A stretch of DNA of 64,000 nt from Ramazzottius varieornatus (lineage: Eukaryota > Tardigrada > Eutardigrada > Parachela > Ramazzottiidae): NCBI GenBank assembly GCA_001949185.1, contig BDGG01000003.1:615612-679611 (forward strand), written 5' to 3'. Each line of letters begins with the position of its first letter. Positions within the stretch are counted from its first letter, which is position 1. Under the pieces are notes generated by a model. That model ran no database searches. It had not been told where the DNA came from and worked only from the letters and a program-made list of their open reading frames with translations. Positions 22,943-34,521 of this stretch are shown in pieces. The position numbers and the translations under genes were made by a program.

Positions 22943-25278
22943 GAGGGTATTTAGCCAATGCTCCAGTCTTACTTCACAAAGTGAAACGACAGAGAGGCAG
23001 AGGAGGGGTTTCTCTATCGACTGGGATAGACCAGGCCGGCAGAAAAAAATCATAGAAGACACAACAGGAAGCGGAAGTGACGTCAGAATCTGGGCGGAGC
23101 ATGGTGAAGATAGAGACCATCAAGGAACATAAGTTCTACAGAAATGATATCTCTCGTAAAAATGATGGAAGCACAATGGAGCCTCACATCAGCCACACTT
23201 CAACAGCAACGAGCGGTTACAGTCAACACGGTCACAAGGACCAACAAGTCCATCAAAACAAAATTCCGCAGGATTTACGTACTTGTAAGACCTTTCAATA
23301 CATCCAGACAATTGCCAGGCTTGTGCGATGAGATTTTCGAACCTACGAGAAGTGAACTGCTGATAGATCAGCGAATGCAGCTTGAGAATAACGTCCCGAT
23401 GGTGAACCTGTACAGGTTGATCGTTCAGAAATATCCAATTTGAAGCCTTTTGAAAGTATCCTTTGTACATCCGAAAACACAGCACATCTAGAGGCTGGAT
23501 CTGGCCGATGACTTTAGGAGGAATCGTGATCATCTCGTACTCCAGTTCCTCTGGCTTGACTTCCTCTACAACTTCTTGATCGGCAAACGTCGGCCAAGAA
23601 TCTGCCAGGAACAAGCAATGTCCGTCCATTTGTGGGAAGAAAACCTTTTCACACCATTCGACGAAAAGCTCCTTTGTCCTTTTGCCGGATGTTGATGCGG
23701 TAATGTGAAGGTTTCTCGCTCTAAACATCGTTCTTTTCACGGTCGGCCCGAAGACACCTTTATCTTCCTGCAGTGTAATGAGAAGATACTTTCGAGCACC
23801 TGGTGAGACACACATCATTACAGTGTAACTGTGAGTCATGAAATTCTCAGACCGAGTAAGAGCAAGAACGTGCTTTGCGCCCACCAAATCCAAAGTCCGA
23901 CCTGGCCTCATCTCGTATTCGAATCCAGACTGATCAACGTTCCAGAGGAAGTCCAGTCCATATGCTTGAATCCTTGATCTGACGAGAGCAACACACTCGT
24001 CGGCACTCTTCCTTCTAACTGGTTCTCCCTACAGATACTTTTCTGTCACGATCTTGTGGATTTTGCGGTCGCAGATACCGTAGTAACTAAACCGCAAATT
24101 AATTCGTTGAGGAATATTGACAACAAAAGGTTCACTCAGGCGTCCCTACCACCAGATAAAATTAGAACACGATATGGCACTTACCGCTTAAATCTGCTAA
24201 CCCAATATGACGACGCTACAAAACCAGGAAGGCCGATCTCGCGATTCGTGGGGACAACCCATCGCCGGATGTCTATGTCTTTCACTACGTGAGGCTTCTG
24301 CTTGGCAAGAAAGAACTGTTTTCCAGACTCCAGTCGTATCGCCTTCAGCTTATCGATACGCGAACCACCGTCTTCTACCTGCCGCTCCCATTCATTGAGC
24401 TGACGCACACTGGTAAGTTTCTTGAATAAGACTTGAACACTTGACAGACTACGTCGCTTCTTTGTGATGGCATTACTCCAGAATCGTACGGCGCGTTTCT
24501 TGTATTCGAGATCAGCTGCTTGGCTCGACGGCACTTTTGGATCGGGAATTCTAGGCACAAACAGCTCATGCGAAGAAGGTTCAGTTGCTCTTGAGTCAGG
24601 TTCTCCAAGGCGATCGTTTGGAGTTGGCTTTGCGATGTCCAGTCAACATGTTGTTTTCAGCGACAGACTTTTCGAACTCTTCGAAAGTCGGCATACTGAT
24701 CTGTAGCTCGTACCGAAGATCGTCCTCGATGGCCAAGATCGGACTTCCAGCTTGGTTGATGTGAATATCCAGGAAGTCTGCAAGCGAATGATGGATTCGG
24801 ATAGGCTTCAAGTGTTTACTTTATCAACAAGCCTACCATACCTTTGATGAGTGCCTTGAGCAACTTGTCATGGTCACTTGGAGAGTCGTTGGGTTGAAAA
24901 TCCTGTTCATAGTCCATCTCCAAAAGCTTTAGGATGTTCGAGGGGTTAATAGAGTCCATGCCTGCGATAACTGGAGGAGAGAAAACGAGAAAAGAGAACG
25001 AAGTTTAACACAATAATCAAAACTGTAGTGATCAGCTGCTCTTCTACCCCTATAGTGTTACAAACCAATGAAATAGCGAATCAACCAGCACACAATCAAA
25101 TTACTTGACTGATGCCGATATTCCGTCCAGATTTTGACGTCACTTCCGCTTCCTGTTGTGTCTTCCAGGATTTTTTTCTGCCGGCCTGGTTTATCCCAGT
25201 CGATAGAGAAAACTCTCCTCTACCTCTCTGTCGTTTCAGTTTGTGAAATAAGACTGGAGCATTGGCTAAATCCCCTCG
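22943..25278 (-). mobile_element. Decayed pogo/CENP-B-type DNA transposon with 153-bp terminal inverted repeats
   Basis: Outer arms 22942-23094 and 25127-25279 are reverse complements with scattered changes over about 153 bp, starting CGAGGG(G/T)ATTTAGCC. TTA lies at both borders. The minus strand between them encodes a transposase: an N-terminal part with a CENP-B/HTH-like region (IGLPGFVASSYWVSRFKR, ending at a GTAAGTG donor near 24183), then YGICDRKIHKIV..., NVDQSGFEYEM (first catalytic Asp), LFLADSWPTF, and QPLDVLCFRMYK (typical of the DDE_1 domain). An in-frame TAG at 24031-24029 interrupts it. Confidence 0.82.
23189..24560 (-). pseudogene. Transposase of the pogo-like element, interrupted
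   Basis: The longest intact piece (to 23189, 240 residues) covers the DDE catalytic region with WNVDQSGF just upstream, LFLADSW and IPPKVIGQIQPLDV. An upstream exon (24558-24184) carries the DNA-binding part and ends at a consensus donor. Joined through an acceptor near 24095 it runs into the TAG at 24031-24029 after the VTEKYL residues, then continues in the same frame with GEPVRRKSADE. Pogo-family transposases cut and paste the element at their terminal repeats; this copy should be inactive unless the stop is bypassed. Confidence 0.7.
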
Positions 25279-25281
25279 TTA

Positions 25282-26144
25282 GGTAATTACAGACTGCTTA
25301 TATTGTCTATACTAAACGACCTCAAAGTGCAAGTGAGAAAGTTTCAGCTGCACGTTCTCTCTGGTCAGTGTAAGGAAGCAAGACAAAGCCGTTGTACCGG
25401 ATTCGTCTTTTTGGTTTATTTAACGTTCTGGACCAGTCCTACAGCCTATAGCGGCTGTAGAAAGGAAATACAGGGCGTGGTGGGGTGTGATGTATGTGTA
25501 ATCTCGGACCTTAGCATGGCATGCTGTTTGGTGAATGTTTCGGAGGCCTCAAACTGAGAACCGAAAATCTTTGTACACATTCCGAGCGACCGGGCTGTAA
25601 TGATTGATACACACAGTGTCGAAACATTCCTACTGTTGTTGACTCGCAATAAATTACCGGTAGTGTACGACTTTGTTTTGATAGCTGGTCAGTGACTCTG
25701 CGTGTCTTTTTGGGCCTGAAGCACGATTTGATTGCCATTCTTGTTTCACTTGCAGTGCGGTGATACCTGGTTGCATCCCCAGCTGATGATTGTTGTTTAG
25801 CTTTCAATCAAAACTGGCTGTTCTGTCTAAAACTGTGGTGTGGTACTGAAAATATCATTAGGGTGAAAATCTAGTGGAGCCGACAAATGCTCGGTTGTTT
25901 CGTTATTGTTTGCGCTAGTTTAACAGACTGAAAGGACTGGCGACCACATTTGCGCAGCGCATGCCACAATATGAGACCAAAATCCGTTTCACTTCAGGTC
26001 AGTTGTAGCTGGACCCAAATAGTACTGTAGAAGCAGGCTACTTGGTTCTCCCATAAAATACCCCATTACAAGCTATTATGCATCTACGAGCGAGACGAAA
26101 AGCTGGCCAATGATCATACTGCATATCTTCTCTTTAAATATTCA
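25282..26144. other. Intergenic region
   Basis: No gene recognised. Several short frames on both strands lack splice-supported context. Confidence 0.35.
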
Positions 26145-26447
26145 CTAGTAATAGTATCGGTCTCGGTGGTAGTGTCGACGACGATTGTGTCGGCGGCGAT
26201 GGTGGCGATAACTGTCATCGTGATGTCTGTCTCTTCCGTAATAGCCATCATAGTAGCTTCGCTTTTCCCGCTCAAGTTCCACTTTCTCTGATGTGGTAGA
26301 AGGTATGAAGGCAGCTACCAGCAAAAGGCTGACGAGCGTTAAGGTCCAGAACCGCAGAGGCAACTGCAAGAAGAAAACAGAATAGTCAGATTAAAGTTCT
26401 CCCATGAAGGCACAACATAAGAAGTGGCCAAACGCAGTACTCACCAT
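26145..26447 (-). CDS. Small secreted His/Arg/Tyr-rich peptide precursor
   Basis: The start codon (26447-26445) is the last codon of exon 1, followed at once by a GTGAGT donor. Exon 2 (26363-26145) follows a ttcttgcag acceptor and gives a 73-residue product. Residues 2-27 form a strong signal peptide (LRFWTLTLVSLLLVAAF). After it come an acidic stretch (SEKVELERE) and a dibasic site (KR), then a tail rich in Tyr, Gly, His and Arg (SYYDGYYGRD, RHHRRRHNRRRHYH, RYYY). Such proteins occur in arthropod cuticle or as antimicrobial or metal-binding secreted peptides; I cannot choose. The splice signals at both ends of the intron make the gene credible. Confidence 0.65.
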
Positions 26448-27418
26448 TCTTCGACGGTTCGCGGGAAGAAATTAAAGGTAAGTTCGTCGATGAGAACAGT
26501 ACGTACCGGGAAGAAACTCAAAACATGAAACGACGAAGAGGCCAGAATAGCGCACAATGACTTAAATACCGTATCTGAATGTAGACAAAGCCGTTATTCT
26601 CGCTAGCCATCATAAGATCGGTGAAATATGTCAAGAATACAGTACGGGAAACGTAGGTAGTGTGTTGGTGACGCACACCGGATATCCATCTCGATATGAC
26701 GTTTACGCGGTCAAACCAGTCGGACTACGCAGCCGTTTGGCTTTTCGGATGATGAGTACCAAGGCACCGTAAGTACCGTCACGTACAGTAGGCCATGGCC
26801 CATCACTGAATAGCGATGGCTGCCGCGCAGATACTTTGATGAAAGTCTCAACATATCTGGATCCCATCAGTGAAGGAACCATCGTCAGTTTCGTCAGAGA
26901 GCCGAAGTATGGAATTTCTTAATTCGGCGAGTGGCGAGCCATCCATGTAGTAATTTTTCAAACTTTATTCAGCCTGGACGCCTGAGACAAAACGGAAGCG
27001 CATCGGAACGGCTTAGTAGTGCGGCTTCACAGTCACAGACTCGAAAGTCCTGAAAGTCCTGCGTCTACGAGATAGCATTTCGAAAAGGAACAGTTCGGGT
27101 GCAGATTGCGTTTTTATTACGTATGCATATCAAGCCGGCACTACCAGAGGCACCCCCGTGGCGGTCCTTTGAACTCTTTCGCATATGCAAGACTAGGAGC
27201 GAGTTTTCAGTCACATTATTTCTCATAGTAGGCTTTACGTTGTTTTGAGTATCAACGCAGATCGAAAGGCAGGTAGCGCAGCGGCACACAAAAGACTTCA
27301 ACGCAGGGAATGTACGAGTTGATGCCGGCCCGAAGTGCGAATAGATGTGATACGGCGCAATGCGTTATACGGAGAAACAATACCCGAGCCGTCCATCCTA
27401 GTTTCTGCAAGCTTACTA
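26448..27418. other. Intergenic region
   Basis: No gene or clear repeat recognised before the MITE at 27419. Confidence 0.35.
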
Positions 27419-27677
27419 CAGTCCACTCGCTCGAGATCTGTTACCTAATTTCACGGTTTCAATTCTGGGCCCGCTATACATTCACCATAACGCCTGTCAA
27501 GCCAACATTCAAACTTACATAACATATACATAACGCCATGCTTCGACCTATGTAATCAAGTAATCAAGTCGCATGCGTCTGGGTGAGCTGCGGCATGGCG
27601 AGCAGGCTCATTAATTTTCCAGATCTTTCAGTTTTGAAACCGTCAAATTAGGTAACAGATCCCGAGCCAGTGGACTG
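27419..27677. mobile_element. TA-flanked MITE (Tc1/mariner type), copy A
   Basis: Inverted termini CAGTCCACTCGCTCGAGATC / GATCCCGAGCCAGTGGACTG extend inward through CTGTTACCTAATTT and AAATTAGGTAACAG (about 35-40 bp). TA lies at both borders (27417-27418, 27678-27679). The body matches copy B at 49082-49339 along its length. No coding capacity. Confidence 0.85.
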
Positions 27678-27679
27678 TA

Positions 27680-29216
27680 TATAGTACGTTGAATCCCGAT
27701 AGCTCTTGATTCTTGCACGATAACTCCAGTTCTTTTGCCGAGAAGGCCCGAGATACAGTACCTCTATGTTGGGAACTTGGGATGTGCCGCGAAAAGCGTC
27801 GCAGTGAACACTGGTCCTCCTCACGACGGGCCGTAAAACTCCGTCGATTGTGTTGATGTTGAAAGCGGGTTACGAAATTTCGCCCTTGAGTAGCTTATCT
27901 GAAACGAAAACGGATCGTATTCTGCATACTTGACACAAAATTTGAAATTTTCGTTTCTCAGCTGGTTTTACATCGCGAGACACTGTTTCGCATGGGCTTC
28001 GTGATACCTACCAGTATCGACAATATCGGTAGACCGAAAGTAGCCAGAGAGAAAATCAAGAGTCTCAGCCAAATCAGGAGGCAAAGTTTGCGTATAAACC
28101 TACCTCCGCAGAGCTCGCGCACTACCTGTCCAGGTTTTCGAGATTTGCGGAAAATCCAGTTTTGACTCACTCATGGCTATTTCCCATTGATCAAGCAAAT
28201 TTAAATTTTAAATCGACCGTTTGCCCGTCGCGCGGAGAACTACTGAGGAATACCAAAATTAACTTTGGTCTGCCTGGTTTCTCAGCTCATTTGAAGCAAA
28301 CCAGCTTTTGAGGAGCGAGATGTCGGTACTGGCGCAGAAAAAGTACTACGTACCGTAGCAGGCAACGGACTGCATGCCGTGCAAGTAAACTGCACGCTTC
28401 GAAATCGTGGCGGTTACGTTATTCCAACTGAAGTCAGATGCTTGCTGTACCAACCGCGCTTCACTTCGGTAACGAAGCTCCCTTTCCCAAACGAGAAAAA
28501 TGGCGTTTTTTCGGCCCCAAAAGTTTAGCACTGCCGCGCAACTGTTGTAAGCTTAGCGAAGACTCTCTCTATTTGCAATAAAAGTACTCGCGAAGGGATT
28601 CTTTTCGATACGTTCGAAAGGCGCGCGACCCTCAGTTTGGTAGAAGTGATTGTGATTCGCGAGGGCTTAACTTATCGAGCGCTGAGAGAGATGACAACCG
28701 ACTTTTCAACGTTTTTACTCATCGATTGTTTTGGTTACCGCAACCCGTTTGACCGTCGAATTTTAACCCGCACTTGCGAACCAGGCGCGCTAACAAAGAA
28801 ACACTTGGATCCAGTTGTTACAATGTCATGATCATGTGTCGGTGACACACCGGAAATGAATTTCGCTGTCAGAAAGTGAGAAATTAACGGCGTGTTGCAA
28901 CTTAAGCACATCCATCGTCCTTCCGTATTCTCCGCTGCATAACTTGCATTATCACTCTTACCGAAAATATTTGCGAATGCAACAGACAAACTCGGTCAAT
29001 CCATAGCATACCTGTGATAAGATCGCCAACATTCACCAGTCATATCCTTGACACTGGAAAAAACAAAACGTCACCGCAGTGTATAGTACCGTTTCATGAA
29101 CCGTCATTACGTAAACATCTCACATCATGATCATGCAAGTGTCAGTTTCGTTATCATTTGCCGTTGTAAATCAGTGTATTACAGTAGTTACCCATTGGAT
29201 AGCTTTCGATTTCGAC
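27680..29216. other. Intergenic region upstream of the chitin-binding gene
   Basis: No gene recognised. Small palindromes occur near 28250-28315 (for example CTGGTTT...AAACCAG). Confidence 0.35.
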
Positions 29217-29222
29217 TATAAA
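29217..29222 (+). promoter_or_regulatory. TATA box of the chitin-binding protein gene
   Basis: TATAAA lies 96 bp before the ATG at 29313. A TCAGT initiator-like sequence at about 29249-29253 is some 30 bp downstream, the normal TATA-to-start spacing. This suggests a strongly or tissue-specifically expressed gene. Confidence 0.6.
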
Positions 29223-29312
29223 ATCGCTATATCGAAACAGAGGAAGCCATCAGTATTGCCCACTTGACTTTATCTTCCCTGATCACTTCATTCACAGAAG
29301 GTCTACTCGATC

Positions 29313-30409
29313 ATGAAGTTCCTGGTTGTCCTCGCCCTCGTTGGGTTCGCCGCTGCCCAGCAGAACAAGTACAGCGGACGTTATGTCTTCGATCTGATCA
29401 AGCCGGCCCTGACCGCGGGGGAAGTCGAAACTTTGTTGGCTTCCCGAGACGCCTCCTACCCAACCTACAACGAGATTCCCCAGACCAGCTTCCAGTGCGG
29501 TACCCGAATCGGATTCTACGCTGACGTTGAGGCCCAATGCCAAGTCTTCCATCGTTGCGACATCAATGGAAACCAGACTTCTTACTTGTGCGTCAACACC
29601 ACCGTTTTCAACCAGATTACCTTGGTCTGCGATGCCTGGTACAACGTGGACTGCGCCGGGTAGGTTCCTGCCAGTTGAATATTCAAAACATCGAAAAACT
29701 TCCTTCAAAATTTACCGAGACAAAACTATATTTACTCATTGTCTCTTTTTCCAGATCTGCTCAATACGAAGATTTCGCCAATTCGCGTCTGTACACCGGC
29801 CAACAACTCTTCGATTCCCCTCCCGCTGACTACATTGCCCCCAGTCAGCTTTTGGCCCAACAGCAGCAAGAACAGTTGAACGCCCAGGGTTCTCAGAGCA
29901 GCGGCCAACAGCAAGGTGGCCAACAAAGTGGAAATCAGCAGGCATCTGGATCTCGTGGCGGCGCTAGTCAAGCCAGCCGCGGTAACGCCAACACCCAAGC
30001 CGGTCGTCCCGCTGTTAACGCCAACGCTGGTGCCCAAGCCGGTCGTTCCAACAAGGGCTCTATGACCCTCCAGTCCTCCGGTTTCGCCAGCTCTGCCGGA
30101 CGATCGGACACCACTCAAGAACAAGGTGCCGACCAAACTCAGTCCGGGGCTGAACAGACCCAAGGAGCCGACCAGACCTTCAAAGCCCAGGGTCGTTCCG
30201 ACACCGAACAAGGACAGTCCCAGCAAGCCCAGGGAGCTGACCAGTCCAACTCTGCCAGCCAGTCTGCTAGCGCTGAAGAGCGATCGGACGCCGCCGAACC
30301 TTCCACTGCCGCAGCTGCTGCCGAATCGTCCCCCGCTGACTCTGCTGACCAATCCAGCAATGCCGGGTCCGCTGCTCAATCCAGCAGCACCGCTGCCAGG
30401 TCGCAGTAA
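29313..30409 (+). CDS. Secreted chitin-binding (peritrophin-A/CBM14) protein with Q/S/A-rich tail
   Basis: Exons 29313-29659 and 29755-30409 join in phase (GG|A, DCAG-SAQYEDF) to 333 residues. The signal peptide MKFLVVLALVGFAAAQ is followed at about 60-115 by one CBM14 domain: FQCGTRIGFYADVEAQCQVF, HRCDINGN, SYLCVNTTVFNQ, LVCDAWYNVDCAG, with the six cysteines of the fold. Exon 2 begins with the usual NSRLY-type linker (ANSRLYTGQQLFD) and then becomes a long low-complexity tail of Gln, Ser, Ala and Gly with repeated GADQT, GRSDT and AAES words. The CBM14 domain binds chitin outside the cell; the tail is probably disordered. A cuticular or gut-lining protein is the likely role. Confidence 0.9.
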
Positions 30410-31287
30410 AGAAACTGGATCGATTTTGACCAGAGGTGAATGATTTTCTGATTGACAGGTTGACATTCATGTTTGTTCGCTTTCTACCAAAGTAATCAGC
30501 TCTGATTTTTATTACCAGACGCTTTTCTGGGAGTGTCCGAAGCTACAGTAGCACGCGCCATTTCAGTCTGCCATACTTTATACGAGCTCGGTGACGTAAT
30601 ACTGTAGAAACAAAAGAACGACAAGTTCGACACACAAGATCGTAACTACGGCATACCTTAAAAACGGGGCGCAGTGTTTGTGAACTCAGTCGAATGAAAG
30701 GAAACTGGTTTTTGTGGAGATCCAGGTACCGTAATTATCAGTTTTACTATCGCAACCCTATGCATTAGGATCGTGGTTTTGAAACAAAGAAGCAGGAATT
30801 ACTGGGGATTTTCTGCTCTGAAGTTCCGCATAAGGATTATGTGTGTATTTAGATACGCAACAGTCGCAGCACAACTGGATATCAATTTTTTACCAGAAAG
30901 TGGGAATTATTAGATTTTTTTCTACCCTGAGGCGTCACACGAAATTTGTGTAATCAGTTGCATAACAGTCGCACCCAGTACTGAATTATGAGTCCTTTCC
31001 GAACCTACGGCTAACTTTGCAATTACGATCTTCTTCGACGCTTTCCGACGTTGGCACAATACAGTGCAGTGCTGTCAGTTCTTACCATCAAGCGAACGGC
31101 AAACCAAGTATCTTCTACAAAAGTTCAGATCGAACAAGACAAAATAGGACAGGGTATTTGCTCGCTCCGGCGGACCAACTGGTAAACAACGTTCTAACGG
31201 TAGGTAAAAAGAAAGGTTAACAGTATCTCAACTTGTTCCAGAATTATGCTTACGTAGGGAACTCTACAGCTTGTTGGATAAACCCCA
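30410..31287. other. Intergenic region
   Basis: Contains the 3' ends of the chitin-binding gene and NF-YA. No other gene is recognised. Confidence 0.4.
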
Positions 31288-32331
31288 CTACGCCTCTCCG
31301 CGAGTGAGTTCCTTCTCCTGTGAGGGCGAACTCCTGGGTAAAGCACCACTCCCATTTCCGCCGGAAGAGAATCGTCCACCTTCTCCTCGCGCTCGTTTCA
31401 CGGCGTGCTTGTGTCGGGATTCATGAAGGTATTTCTGTGGAGCGACTTTTGTAAAATTGAATAAATTCACTCAATCGAAAACATGGGAAAAACCAAGATT
31501 TCTATAAATTCAAGTACCAACCTGTCGTTCTTTGGTAATAAGTCCTTGTGCTTCCAGGCGAGCTCTTGCCTGACGTCTTTTCAGGATGCGATGATACTGT
31601 TTGGCATTGACATACAGGGGCTCGTCTTCCTCGACTTTGGACGAGGAGGTTGTTGTGAAGTTCAGTCCACCTCCGGTGGCAAGCTGGAACACTTGTTGGC
31701 TTCCTCCTGTATGTCCGTCCCCCAGTAGCTGTGTGAAGACTTGGTTTCCATCGGCATGTAGAACTTGTGAACCAGAAGGAATACCTCCACCCGTCGTAAT
31801 GTAATACTGAAACCAAAGAACAAGTTGTACGAGCAAGAAAGAATTAAAAGTCGAAGCTCAGCTGTGGGTGACCACCTTATTCACCCGTCCCATTAAGTCA
31901 ACTAGCGCATCACGTCATCATCCCGCTTCGAACTGTGGTGTTGCTTACACTCAACTGTACTCGCGCGAGTGACGTTTAGAGCCGAACACCATGCCGATAA
32001 ACATGCGAGTGCGTACCTGCTGTCCATCCGATCCAATCAGCGTCTGTCCTCCCGAAAGCATCTGAGGCGTGATTGTTAGTGGCTGTAAAAAAACATCATC
32101 TTGAAACAGACAACCTCAAAAACCCGAAATGTGAAAGCCTAACCTGGGTGGTCGTGACACTGGACGTTTGAGGAACAGCTTGGAGGATGAATTGCTGGCC
32201 ATTTGCTGTGATGATCTGAGGCAATCCATTGGACGTCGCGAAAATCTGAAAAGAAACATCTTCAGCGTGGGTACACCATCTTGTAAATGTCCGGAGGAAG
32301 CTGGCATCTTCTTCGAAATTACCTGACTCAT
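31288..32331 (-). CDS. NFYA: Nuclear transcription factor Y subunit alpha (CCAAT-binding)
   Basis: Minus-strand exons 32331-32323, 32245-32144, 32082-32017, 31806-31522 and 31434-31288 are all phase 0 and give 202 residues if translation starts at the ATG at 32331. NF-YA joins the NF-YB/NF-YC dimer and inserts into the minor groove at CCAAT promoters. The C-terminal core has both parts: A1 (EPLYVNAKQYHRILKRRQARARLEAQG), which binds NF-YB/YC, and A2 (KYLHESRHKHAVKRARGEGGRF), which contacts CCAAT, split by the last intron. The N-terminal part is Gln/Thr/Gly-rich, as in activation domains. An upstream exon near 32594-32470 (IIGSSSARIGTSGG) could be coding in another isoform, but the piece near 32386 has an in-frame stop in the joining phase. 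Confidence 0.9.
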
Positions 32332-33080
32332 CTTGAAGCCGGAAAGCTATCCTGACTCGAATTCTGTCCAGCCGAAGTGGTCCCGCTGTGGATAAAGATG
32401 GCCATATGCGCAAAAATGCATCTTCGTGGTATTTTTGCTCTAAAAAGTGTTTCAGAGTTCTTTACCAACCTTTGTCCAGATATAGCTGGACGATGAGGGT
32501 TACCGTCCAGTGGGGAAGGTCTGACGTTGGGGTGGGACGTAGCAAGGAGGCCGCCAGATGTTCCAATTCGAGCGGAGGAAGAACCAATGATCTGAACAAC
32601 GTGGAAGAGACAATTGGTGTAAAGTCTGTGGCAACTGCCAATGGAAGACCCTCTTATCGCACATTGCACTCCCACGTGCTCGGCCTCTCACAATCACAGC
32701 TTGCGACACGCACGTGCATACGACCGAGTAATTGATCAAGCGACGTAATAACGAATACTCCTCGAGAACTGTGCACACTACGGCCTCCGCGCATCGCGTC
32801 ACGTGGTCAAAATCGTTCCGAATGAATGTGAGTGACACATGATCAAAATGCAATGGCGCATGTCGTTATAATATTTATCAAGTGACCTATTCGTGACGTA
32901 CAGTACCCCAACCCTTTGGGCTGGACCCGTAGAAGTTACTCGCGTATTCCACTGTGGCATTTTCCCACGGTTGCGTTGAATTTCCGACGTCCATATCTCC
33001 AGCGTCTGTCTGTTTCTTCCGTCTTCACTTTTCCGGTTCGCGGTTCATTCCTTACAGATTTATCGGAGTGGTCAGTGTGC
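32332..33080. promoter_or_regulatory. Divergent region between NF-YA and PP2C
   Basis: The two genes are transcribed away from each other from this 0.75-kb stretch, so it should hold both promoters and leader exons. Exon-like minus-strand pieces at about 32386-32324 and 32594-32470 are probably NF-YA leader or alternative exons. No TATA box stands out. Confidence 0.4.
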
Positions 33081-34521
33081 ATGGCATTTGCTCAAGACCT
33101 AGCCGAAGATCTACAAATGGGTGATTCCTTATTTTTGAACAAGCCGGACACGCAAAAGCAGTCGCATGATGGAGTCTCGAACGATAGTCTGCATTTTGGA
33201 GTCAGCAGCATGCGAGGTTGGCGAGTTGATCAGGAGGTAAGGTATCTCTGAAGTGCTACGATATTATTCCTAAACAGGAAAAGTGAGAATTTTACCCTCG
33301 AAGAACACACGATTTTATCGTCAATGTTTACATGACAGTAATACTGATCTCTATACCCGGAGTCAAGATGTGAATGACGTAATCCACGAGAAGGTTTTCT
33401 AATACAGTACGGCGTTTTCTAGTTTCCATTGATGACGTTATGCGCAGACGGAACGGGCGTGGTTAACTGGCTTTTCTTGCAGGACGCCCATCTGACAATT
33501 CCGGAATTCGATGAAAACGCTCATTTCTTCGCCGTCTTCGATGGCCATGGCGGAAGTGAAGTTTCGAGAGGAGCCGCTAAGACTATCGGAAATCTCTTAA
33601 AAAGCCTACCAGCCTACAAGCAAGGACATTATCGAGATGCTCTGATCGAAGCCTTTGTCTCCTTTGACCGCTCTCCAGCGGTAAGTCCCACTTTGTCCTC
33701 CATATCGTGTAATCGGAGTTTCATGGCTGATGATTGTTGCAGGCGAATCATTCTTCGGGAACTACGGCGTGTTGTGCGTTCATCAAGAACAATACCCTGT
33801 ACGTGGCGAACGCCGGAGATTCGCGCTGTGTCATCTCGAAGAATGGTCAAGCTAAGGATATGTCCATCGACCATAATCCAACGAGCCCGAAAGAAGCCGC
33901 AAGAATCGAGAACGCGGGTGGAACTGTGACGGAAGATGGTCGAATCGATGCGAATTTGGACCATCAGATAAATCTCAGTCGAGCTCTCGGTAGGAAAATT
34001 CGGCAGGTATCACAGTTTCACTTTGGTCAAAATTCGGAGGTCTCTCCTTTTCGCTTCAGGCGATCACGACTACAAACAGAACCCCGATCTGCCTCTGACG
34101 AAACAGATGGTCTCTCCTAAACCAGATGTCTTTCCAATGACCATTGATCAAAGTCTGGAATTTATGGTTGTCGCCTGCGACGGAATTTGGTAAAAACACA
34201 ATCATTTGTTTGGCATATTGTTTTTCGGAAAGCAGCTTTGGTTTTTGCAGGACTTGCTTGACAAGCCAGGAAGTGGTTGATTTTATTCGGCCGAGACTGA
34301 TGCAGCACGAGAAATACCCGAAAATTTCACTGATCATTGAAGAAGTGAAAATTAAAATTTTGATCACATCGAAAAAGCTCTAGTTTAATGATGCGACTTT
34401 TTTATAGTTGTTCAACACTATTGTGGCACCGCAACTGACCGATGAAGGAACAGGCACGGACAACATGACATGCATCGTTGTCGTCTTCCACCAACCTCAT
34501 CAGCAAACTGGTGGTGGTTAG
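33081..34521 (+). CDS. PP2C/PPM-family Ser/Thr protein phosphatase
   Basis: Exons 33081-33236, 33483-33680, 33743-33989, 34060-34189, 34251-34344 and 34408-34521 agree in phase and give 312 residues. PPM phosphatases remove phosphate from Ser/Thr using two metal ions. Motifs in order: [17 protein letters not shown] (residue 53 Asp), FDGHGGSE (Asp72), [69 protein letters not shown] and [12 protein letters not shown]. All metal-binding aspartates are present. The usual MED of the N-terminal motif is QED here. Length fits the simple PPM1A/B/G core without the acidic insert of PPM1G. It lies head to head with NF-YA; no functional link is implied. Confidence 0.92.

Noticed and set aside
29732-30466. 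244-residue minus-strand frame rich in Ser, Gly and Leu
   Set aside because: Antisense shadow of the low-complexity tail of the chitin-binding protein.
31504-31816. Alternative minus frames overlapping NF-YA exon 4
   Set aside because: They are shadows of the NFYA core exon in another frame.
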